This document shows, piece after piece, positions 13,691 through 19,450 of a stretch of DNA of 19,450 bases; within the stretch, counting starts at the first letter, position 1; every line of letters starts with the position of its first letter. Location of the stretch: contig CAYRAV010000057.1 in the NCBI GenBank assembly GCA_964422365.1, positions 1-19,450 on the forward strand, read 5' to 3'. The stretch comes from CAYRAV01 sp964422365. Its GTDB lineage: Bacteria; Bacillota; Clostridia; Lachnospirales; Lachnospiraceae. Under the pieces are notes generated by a model, which worked only from the letters and a program-made list of their open reading frames with translations, ran no database searches and was not told the origin of the DNA. Made by a program: the position numbers and the translations under genes.

Positions 13691-14900
13691 TCTCAAATGC
13701 CTCCATACATACCTGCCAGTATTCTGTAGGAAGATTTTTTCTTAAATCAAATAACATAGATGTAATGGTTTTCTCAGCTGCATTTCGAATCAGTTTTTCT
13801 ACCTCTTTTCTGTTAGAAGATTCTATTATTTTATTTATATTTTTTTCTACTCTTTTGTAGGTAGTAAGCCCGCCCAAATGGCCAATGGCTTGCACAGCAG
13901 GCACATATACTCTGAAATTTTCCCAAGATTCTAATTCTTCTTCTTGCTCTTTTATAATCGATAATGCCAATGCCAGTGCTTCATTGTCCTGCTCTGTTTT
14001 TGATATTCCGCCTAATGTATCAATATTGTACAAAATAATATTTTCTACCTGTTCATACTGGCTGGAAATATCTCTTGGCACAGCTAAATCCACTAAAATG
14101 TGCTGTTTTCCATCCTCAAATAAAGTATGGCTGTCTTCGTACTTTATAGTATGATGGGGACTGGCTGTTGCACTAATCACCATATCATACCCTGCCATTT
14201 TATCATATCTGTCCTTATACTCAACTGTCTGGCAGCCTTTGGGAATTTCAATCTCTCTTGTTTTATAATTTCTAACAGTTATAGTGACATCTGATTTTTC
14301 TTCTACTAGCCGCTGTGCCGCCAGCCGTCCAATTTCCCCATTTCCAATTACCATACATTTTTTTCCGATTAATGTATCTAACTCTTTTTTTAACACTTTT
14401 ATCATTTCTTCTATTACAGAGGTCTTAACAGCTGTTAAATGTACTTCTGTCTTTACCTTTTTTGCAGCAGCAATTGCCATCTGAAATACCTTCTCTAAAA
14501 AAGTATCTGTGGTCTGTGCCTCTCTTGCCTGTAACAATGCGTGTTTTACCTGCGATATAATCTGATCTTCTCCAAATACTTTTGATTTTAATCCACAGGA
14601 CAGTTGAAATAAGTGGTCTATGGCATCATGCCCTTTTCGTTCTACTGCAAACCTGTAATATTCTTTGGCGGAAACTTTCTTTATGGAACACAATATTTCA
14701 AACAAATGATCTATTGTCTCATCAGAACTTACATATAACTCTGTGCGGTTACAAGTTGAAATTAAAACCACTCCATTTAGTTCATATTCGGACTGTATCT
14801 GCTCCATTGCCTGTAAGGAAGCATGTTTATGAAAAGAAAACAGTTCCCTTGTATCTAAGTCCGCCTTTTCATAATCAATTCCGACCATCTGTAATATCAT
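13668..14900 (-). CDS. hemA: Glutamyl-tRNA reductase, HemA
   Basis: HemA reduces glutamyl-tRNA(Glu) with NADPH to glutamate-1-semialdehyde, the first step of the C5 route. The 410-residue protein shows the catalytic VLISTCNRTELYV (45-57, Cys50), LSCGLKSKVFGEDQIISQVK (100-119), the nucleotide-binding MVIGNGEIGRLAAQRL (183-198), VISATASPH, VDLAVPRDIS and the dimerisation helices at the C-terminus. The N-terminus reads MVGIDYEKADLDTRELFSF, a variant of the more common GxxHxxAP form. There is no fused precorrin-2 dehydrogenase domain, and length is that of HemA alone. The ATG at 14900 has AGGAGG close upstream, 10 nt after cbiC. Its stop lies at the start of a tandem repeat array. Confidence 0.97.
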   Translation of the reverse strand: MILQMVGIDYEKADLDTRELFSFHKHASLQAMEQIQSEYELNGVVLISTCNRTELYVSSDETIDHLFEILCSIKKVSAKEYYRFAVERKGHDAIDHLFQLSCGLKSKVFGEDQIISQVKHALLQAREAQTTDTFLEKVFQMAIAAAKKVKTEVHLTAVKTSVIEEMIKVLKKELDTLIGKKCMVIGNGEIGRLAAQRLVEEKSDVTITVRNYKTREIEIPKGCQTVEYKDRYDKMAGYDMVISATASPHHTIKYEDSHTLFEDGKQHILVDLAVPRDISSQYEQVENIILYNIDTLGGISKTEQDNEALALALSIIKEQEEELESWENFRVYVPAVQAIGHLGGLTTYKRVEKNINKIIESSNRKEVEKLIRNAAEKTITSMLFDLRKNLPTEYWQVCMEAFEKNMIKEE

Positions 14901-14910
14901 ATGACTCCTC

Positions 14911-15552
14911 CTAACGCTCTGTATCTATTTGATAAAGCAATGCATTACAGATTGCTGCGGCTACATTGCTGCCACCTTTTCTTCCTCTTGCTACAATATA
15001 TGGAACCGTTGTTTTCATAATTAATTCTTTTGCCTGTACCACATTGACAAAGCCTACAGGAACACCAATAATTAGTTTTGGATGAAGCTTTCCTTCTTTT
15101 ATAAGTTCATACAGTTTTACCAATGCTGTTGGTGCATTTCCAATGGCAAAAATCAAATCTTTTTCTAATTCTGCCGCTTTTTCCATACTGACTGCAGAAC
15201 GGGTAGTTTCTCTTATCTTTGATTTCTCTGCCACATCTTCGTCACCAATAAAACAATACACTTCTCCCCCAAATTTTTCCAAAGAACGTTTGTTAATTCC
15301 TGATTTTCCCATCTGTGTATCTGTGACAATACAAGCACCATTTTGAATGGCTTCTTTTGCTATCTCTACCACATTCTTTGAAAAACACAAGTTGTCCGCA
15401 TAATCAAAATCTGCTGAGGTATGTATCACACGTTTGATAATGGATTCTTGTTCTTTAGGAAAACTTCTTCCGTTTAGTTCTTCTGTAATAATCTCAAAAC
15501 TTCTCTTCTCTATCTCTCTTGGCAGCACTTCTTCTAATTGTATTCCATCCAT
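14911..15552 (-). CDS. cbiC: Cobalt-precorrin-8 methylmutase, CbiC
   Basis: CbiC moves the methyl group from C11 to C12, forming cobyrinate. The 213-residue protein has RVIHTSADFDYADNLCF (41-57) with the catalytic His44, GACIVTDTQMGKSGI, FAIGNAPTALVKLYELI, IIGVPVGFVNVVQAKE and the C-terminal ARGRKGGSNVAAAICNAL, all typical of CobH/CbiC. Length is normal. The ATG at 15552 follows AGGTGG at about 6 nt. It lies between cbiP (64 nt upstream) and hemA (10 nt downstream), which ties the hem genes to the cob transcript. Confidence 0.96.
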   Translation of the reverse strand: MDGIQLEEVLPREIEKRSFEIITEELNGRSFPKEQESIIKRVIHTSADFDYADNLCFSKNVVEIAKEAIQNGACIVTDTQMGKSGINKRSLEKFGGEVYCFIGDEDVAEKSKIRETTRSAVSMEKAAELEKDLIFAIGNAPTALVKLYELIKEGKLHPKLIIGVPVGFVNVVQAKELIMKTTVPYIVARGRKGGSNVAAAICNALLYQIDTER

Positions 15553-15597
15553 ATCTATCCACCTAACTTTCTAATATCTTTTTATTTATCAAACTTG

Positions 15598-15617
15598 GCA
15601 GCTATTCAGAAGATTCC
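15598..15617 (-). repeat. TCTGAA-type motif copy upstream of cbiC
   Basis: The minus strand reads GGAATCTTCTGAATAGCTGC directly after the cbiP stop, 45 nt before the cbiC start. It matches the copy before cbiJ over CTTCTGAAyAGCTGC and the copy before cbiK over ATCTTCTGAATAG. Confidence 0.55.
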
Positions 15618-17134
15618 TAAATCCCTTTATCTATCATATCATATACTCTTTCCATATCCAATGCCTCCCTTACTGCTTTTGCAAGTGCATCATACTGTTT
15701 TTCCTTATATTCTTTTAACTGAAACTCTTTGACTTTGCTGTAATCAAGTCCTTTTTCCTTTAATACAGCCATGACAATTATTTTTACCACATCCTGCGTA
15801 TCGAAAATTCCATGAACATAACTTCCATACACATTTTCCTTTTGGGCACCATCTGATTTTTTCCCATGATGTTCTATAATATTTTCAATCTCTGACATTC
15901 CTTTTCCGTTTTGGATGAATTCTGATGTTCCCATATGAATTTCATAACCTTCAAAAGATATTCCTGATAATTCCTTTAACTTTCCCTCTATCTTTTCAAA
16001 TGTTCCCGTTACCCTTGTTGTCGTTTTCTCTGTCTGAAACACAGTATGGAGCGGCAGCAGTCCCATTCCATGAATGGTACCTTTATGTTCCATCCCTTCC
16101 GGGTCACTGATTGTTTCGCCTAACATCTGGTATCCGCCGCATATACCAAATATAATTTTACCTGCTGACGCTGCCTGTAGTATTTTTGCTTCCAATCCAT
16201 TCTGGCGCATCCATAATAAATCTTCCATTGTATTTTTGGTTCCAGGCAGAAAAATAATATCCGGGTTTCCTAACTGTACTGGTGCAGATACATAACGAAG
16301 AGATACTTCTTCTAAACATTCAAAAGCATTGAAATCTGTAAAATTAGAAATTCTAGGAACCCGTATCACAGCAATATCTACTTTACCACAGGAATCTTTC
16401 TTTTCAAAACGCTCTGTTAAGCTGTCCTCATCATCAATATCTAAATACAGATAGGGAACCACCCCTAACACTGGTATTTTTCCACGTTCCTCCAGCATAT
16501 CGATGCCAGGTTGTAAAATTGCCCTGTCACCTCTGAATTTATTAATGATTAGTCCTTTGATATAATGCTGCTCTTCTTCTGTCAACAAGGCAATGGTTCC
16601 CAATAACTGTGCAAAGACACCCCCTCTATCGATATCACCTGCGATTAGAACCGGTGCCTTTGCCATTCTTGCCATTCCCATATTTACAATATCATTTTCT
16701 TTTAAATTAATTTCAGCAGGACTTCCTGCTCCTTCTAAAACTATAATGTCATTTTCTTCTTCTAATGTATGATATGCTGCTAAAATATCAGGTACAAATT
16801 TTTTTTTATTTTTATAATACTCCCTTGCAGACATGGTACCTGTTACTTTCCCATTTACAATGACCTGCGAGCCTGTATCATTAGTAGGTTTTAACAGAAT
16901 CGGATTCATAACTGCCCGCGGTTCAATTCCTGCTGCCTCCGCCTGCATCACCTGTGCTCTTCCCATCTCTAATCCCTCCCTTGTAATAAAGGAATTCAAA
17001 GCCATATTTTGTGATTTAAATGGTGCCGTTTTATATCCATCCTGATGGAATATCCTGCACAATCCCCCTGCCAGCAGACTTTTTCCTGCATTGGACATCG
17101 TTCCCTGTATCATAATCGATTTTGCCTTTGCCAT
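15617..17134 (-). CDS. cbiP: Cobyric acid synthase, CbiP (CobQ)
   Basis: CbiP uses glutamine and ATP to amidate side chains b, d, e and g of adenosyl-cobyrinate a,c-diamide. The 505-residue protein has an N-terminal dethiobiotin-synthetase-like ATPase domain, IMIQGTMSNAGKSLLAGGLCR (7-27), FKSQNMALNS (39-48), EGAGSPAEINL (134-144), AGDIDRGGVFAQL (165-177) and INKFRGD. A class I glutamine amidotransferase domain follows, with PGTKNTMEDL, the nucleophile loop IFGICGGYQMLGE (Cys332) and GSYVHGIFD (His441). The NMALNS segment and length separate it from CbiA. The ATG at 17134 has GGAGG about 6 nt upstream. A 114-nt gap with two small hairpins separates it from cobD. Confidence 0.97.
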   Translation of the reverse strand: MAKAKSIMIQGTMSNAGKSLLAGGLCRIFHQDGYKTAPFKSQNMALNSFITREGLEMGRAQVMQAEAAGIEPRAVMNPILLKPTNDTGSQVIVNGKVTGTMSAREYYKNKKKFVPDILAAYHTLEEENDIIVLEGAGSPAEINLKENDIVNMGMARMAKAPVLIAGDIDRGGVFAQLLGTIALLTEEEQHYIKGLIINKFRGDRAILQPGIDMLEERGKIPVLGVVPYLYLDIDDEDSLTERFEKKDSCGKVDIAVIRVPRISNFTDFNAFECLEEVSLRYVSAPVQLGNPDIIFLPGTKNTMEDLLWMRQNGLEAKILQAASAGKIIFGICGGYQMLGETISDPEGMEHKGTIHGMGLLPLHTVFQTEKTTTRVTGTFEKIEGKLKELSGISFEGYEIHMGTSEFIQNGKGMSEIENIIEHHGKKSDGAQKENVYGSYVHGIFDTQDVVKIIVMAVLKEKGLDYSKVKEFQLKEYKEKQYDALAKAVREALDMERVYDMIDKGI

Positions 17135-17248
17135 TTTATCCCTCCATTTTTAATCCTGTTGCTATTATTATCCCAGTTACTTAATCTTTCAACTGATAGG
17201 TTATCAGATCGCAAGTGCAGTCTATCTGCATACTGCCATAGATTCTCT
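17135..17248 (-). other. cobD-cbiP intergenic region with two small hairpins
   Basis: The minus strand holds TGCAG/CTGCA (17230-17226 with 17220-17216, 5-nt loop) followed by CTGATA/TATCAG (17207-17202 with 17198-17193, 3-nt loop). Neither is followed by a T-run, so they are not simple terminators. I see no open frame of note and no recognisable riboswitch. Confidence 0.4.
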
Positions 17249-18289
17249 CTATGCTTTTTCTCTGACTTCCTTCAAGACCTCTATTAACTTTTGATTATCT
17301 TTATCTGTTTTTACTGCAATACGGTAATATCCGGCTTCTAATCCAGGATAATTGCTGCAATCCCGTATTAGAATCCCCTTTTTCAATAACAATTCCTTCA
17401 ATCCTTTCCTATCTTTTAAAAAAATATAGTTGGCATCTGTTTTCCAATACTGTATTTTTAGGTTCTCCAATTCAACATACAGCTTTTCCTTTTCTTCTTT
17501 GATATACCTTCTTGTTTTTTCGGTAAATTCTTTCTCATCTATAGCAGCGATACCTGCTGCCTGTGCCAGAACAGATACATTCCACGGAGGTCCAATGTCA
17601 TACATTTTTTCTAAAACTTCCTGATTGGTACATATTCCATATCCCAGCCGTATGCCTGCCATTCCATACATTTTTGTAAATGCTTTTAATACAAAAATAT
17701 GTTTCTCTTTCTTTGCCTGTTCTAATAAAGTATACTTTTGGGGCTCATCCAAAAAATCATTGAAACATTCATCCATCAGCATAAATATATGTTTTTCCCT
17801 GCATGTTCTGCTGACTGCATACAATAATTCCGGTTCTATCACTGCACCTGTAGGATTATTGGGGCTGCAGATGCATATCAGATCTAAATCTTCTGTCAGT
17901 GCCTCTAAAAATGTTTTCTCTAATCTAAAATCTTTGTGATTTAGATAGTAATATATTATTTCTGTTCCACATGCACATAATGCCTGCTCATATTCCGCAA
18001 AACCTGGTGCCAGTATCAGTGCTTTTTTAGGCTTTTTTGCAAATACCAGACGGTAAATCAAATCTGCTGCACCATTTCCACATATCACCATTTCCTTGTC
18101 TACCATTTCTGCAGCAGCAATCTTTTCCCGCAGTTTTTCACAATAAATATCAGGATACTGTGCAATACTGTTTAAATTTTTTTCTACTGCCTTTATGATA
18201 CTTTGAGGTGTTCCAAGAGGATTAATGTTTGCAGAGAAATCTAAAATATTTTCATATCGGTAACTATCACCACCATGTATATTTTTCAT
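17249..18289 (-). CDS. cobD: Threonine-phosphate decarboxylase, CobD-type PLP enzyme
   Basis: CobD decarboxylates L-threonine-O-3-phosphate to (R)-1-amino-2-propanol phosphate, the arm later joined to cobyric acid. The 346-residue protein starts with HGGD (5-8) and LDFSANINPLGTP (17-28), then YPD, GNGAADLIY (71-79), APGFAEYEQAL (94-104), CSPNNPTGAVIEPE (141-154), LMDECFNDF (171-179), the PLP lysine in LKAFTKMYGMAGIRLGYG (Lys206), NYIF, and IRDCSNYPGLEAGYYRIAVK (308-327). The last segment and SANINPLG separate CobD from the related histidinol-phosphate aminotransferase. The ATG at 18289 is preceded by AGGGAATGG. It lies 73 nt after cbiB, whose product uses the arm. Confidence 0.93.
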   Translation of the reverse strand: MKNIHGGDSYRYENILDFSANINPLGTPQSIIKAVEKNLNSIAQYPDIYCEKLREKIAAAEMVDKEMVICGNGAADLIYRLVFAKKPKKALILAPGFAEYEQALCACGTEIIYYYLNHKDFRLEKTFLEALTEDLDLICICSPNNPTGAVIEPELLYAVSRTCREKHIFMLMDECFNDFLDEPQKYTLLEQAKKEKHIFVLKAFTKMYGMAGIRLGYGICTNQEVLEKMYDIGPPWNVSVLAQAAGIAAIDEKEFTEKTRRYIKEEKEKLYVELENLKIQYWKTDANYIFLKDRKGLKELLLKKGILIRDCSNYPGLEAGYYRIAVKTDKDNQKLIEVLKEVREKA

Positions 18290-18362
18290 ACCATTCCCTA
18301 CTTTCCGGCTATTATTTAAAACTACTATTTCAACAGTTCAGATAGCAGCAGTCCCAAACTTC
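18290..18362 (-). other. cbiB-cobD intergenic region with a weak TCTGAA motif
   Basis: The minus strand contains CTATCTGAACTGTTGAA (18345-18329), which shares TCTGAAYWGYTG with the copies before cbiJ and cbiC, 40 nt before the cobD start. The match is shorter than in the other copies. I see no terminator or second promoter here. Confidence 0.3.
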
Positions 18363-19346
18363 TTACATAAAAGACTTCATATATATTACTCCAAATTTAA
18401 TGACACCTAATACAATGATACCAATGCCAGCCGTTGCGTATAACAACTTGTTCACCTCTACAATTTTTTCCGGGGTCACTTCTTCAATGGGTTCACCGAT
18501 ATATTCCTTTTTATGCAGTTCCCCAAAATAATACGCATCTCCTAATAATCTTATGTTCAGTGCTCCTGCACATACAGATTCTGTCTGTGCTGCATTGGGA
18601 CTTTCGCTTTTTTTTCTGTCTCTTTTATAAATTTTCCATGCATTTTTCCCATTAAACTTTGGAAACAGAAAAGAGGCAGCCAGCATAAATATTGCACTTA
18701 TTCTTGCCGGAATGTAATTTACCACATCATCTGTCCTGGCAGCACATCTTCCAAAATATAAGTATGTTTGATTTTTATAGCCAATCATAGAATCCATTGT
18801 ATTAACCGCCTTATAAAAATATCCTAATGGGGCACCGCCGATTATCATAAACAACATTGGTGCAATAATGCCATCCGATGTATTTTCTGCTACTGTCTCT
18901 ATTGCTGCCTTTGCCACACCTTCTTCCTCTAACGCATTTGTATCTCTTCCTACAATCATGGAAACTGCCTTTCTGCTCTCTTTAATATCCCCTGTTTTTA
19001 ATGCTTTATAAACTTTCATACTTTCGTCTTTTAACGATTTGACTGCAAAAAGAAAATAGCACAAAATGCTTTCTGCCACTAATGCAAGTACAGGGTTTAT
19101 TTGTGTACAGATATACAATATTAGAAATGGTACAAGAAACGAAATAGAAGAAATAGAAACAACCATACATACTCCCGCTGCCAACTGTCCGCTTTGTGTA
19201 TCTCCAAACAATTTCCTAAACATCCTCTCCCCGCCTGCAATCATTTTTCCAATTAACCTGATTGGATGAAAGAACATCCAATAGGGATCTCCCACTGCCA
19301 AATCCAGCACAAATCCTATGAGACATGCACATAATGAGGAAAACAT
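18363..19346 (-). CDS. cbiB: Adenosylcobinamide-phosphate synthase, CbiB
   Basis: CbiB is an integral membrane protein that joins adenosylcobyric acid to aminopropanol phosphate. The 327-residue protein has FVLDLAVGDPYW (12-23), FHPIRLIGKMI (26-36), MIVGRDTNALEEEGVAKAAIETVAENTSDGIIAPM (130-164), APLGYFYKAVNTMDSMIGYKN (172-192), ARTDDVVNYIPARI (203-216) and SPNAAQTE (249-256), the diagnostic CbiB segments. Hydrophobic stretches near 55-84, 86-104, 158-180, 213-229 and 303-321 predict several membrane helices. The ATG shares a base with the cobU stop (TAATG at 19348-19344), and AAGGAAGTG lies upstream, so cobU and cbiB are coupled. Confidence 0.96.
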   Translation of the reverse strand: MFSSLCACLIGFVLDLAVGDPYWMFFHPIRLIGKMIAGGERMFRKLFGDTQSGQLAAGVCMVVSISSISFLVPFLILYICTQINPVLALVAESILCYFLFAVKSLKDESMKVYKALKTGDIKESRKAVSMIVGRDTNALEEEGVAKAAIETVAENTSDGIIAPMLFMIIGGAPLGYFYKAVNTMDSMIGYKNQTYLYFGRCAARTDDVVNYIPARISAIFMLAASFLFPKFNGKNAWKIYKRDRKKSESPNAAQTESVCAGALNIRLLGDAYYFGELHKKEYIGEPIEEVTPEKIVEVNKLLYATAGIGIIVLGVIKFGVIYMKSFM

Positions 19347-19450
19347 TACACTTCACTTCCTTTTATCTTAATTGCAATACCACTGTAAATTCGATATACT
19401 TCATCTGCTTCTTTTGCCAAATCACACAATATTCTGCCTGTTTCCTCCCG
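19346..19450 (-). CDS. cobU: Adenosylcobinamide kinase/guanylyltransferase, CobU (3' end only)
   Basis: Only the last 34 codons are in the window: REETGRILCD, then LAKEADEVYRIYSGIAIKIK and GSEV before TAA (19348-19346). The ADEVYR and GIxxxIK pattern matches the C-terminus of CobU/CobP, where ADEVYRVVAGIPxxIK is common. CobU phosphorylates adenosylcobinamide and activates it with GTP. The P-loop and catalytic histidine lie beyond the edge, so the call rests on a short segment and on its place just before cbiB. Confidence 0.75.
   Translation of the reverse strand, partial: REETGRILCDLAKEADEVYRIYSGIAIKIKGSEV

Noticed and set aside
17249..18289. Histidinol-phosphate aminotransferase (HisC)
   Set aside because: The fold is shared, but SANINPLG, APGFAEY and the CSNYPGLEAGYYRIAVK end, with cbiB next door, fit CobD much better.

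Overview
This is AT-rich DNA from a low-GC Gram-positive anaerobe, most likely a Lachnospiraceae-type member of the Clostridia. That call rests on strong AGGAGG-type ribosome binding sites, the infC-rpmI order behind an attenuator leader, a CobA-HemD fusion, the cobalt-early enzymes CbiK, CbiD and CbiG, and a CbiE-CbiT fusion. No database search was possible, so the taxonomic call is an inference.

Layout. Positions 1-1006 hold the start of the translation operon infC-rpmI on the minus strand: a sigma-A promoter, a leader of about 225 nt with an intrinsic terminator (probable L20-type attenuator), infC starting at a rare ATT codon, and the 5' part of rpmI. Positions 1065-6500 (minus) hold cbiK-cbiD-cbiL-cbiF-cbiH-cbiET, packed with overlaps or gaps of 0-25 nt. 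Positions 6501-6764 are a divergent control region. Positions 6765-8692 (plus) hold cbiG and cbiJ. Positions 8745-14900 (minus) hold hemA-hemC-cobA/hemD-hemB-hemL. Positions 14911-19450 (minus) hold the upstream part of the same unit: cobU (3' end only), cbiB, cobD, cbiP and cbiC.

How the genes work together. HemA, HemL, HemB, HemC and HemD turn glutamyl-tRNA into uroporphyrinogen III. CobA methylates it to precorrin-2. CbiK inserts cobalt into sirohydrochlorin. CbiL, CbiH, CbiF, CbiG, CbiD, CbiJ, CbiE/T and CbiC build cobyrinate by the anaerobic route. CbiP amidates it to cobyric acid, CobD and CbiB supply and attach the aminopropanol arm, and CobU begins nucleotide-loop assembly. No hemE, hemG/Y or hemH is present, so the hem genes here appear to serve corrinoid (and possibly siroheme) synthesis. 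Not seen in the window are a precorrin-2 dehydrogenase, cbiA, a corrinoid adenosyltransferase, cobS and cobT; some may lie beyond 19450.

This is largely a known pathway, and I see no wholly new system. The most unusual signals are non-coding: a 39-bp copy of the hemD 3' end that now forms the last codons and stop of hemL, a recurrent TCTGAA-type motif before several cob genes, possible alternative RNA hairpins over the cbiJ ribosome binding site, and a 38-39 bp tandem repeat between hemA and hemC.
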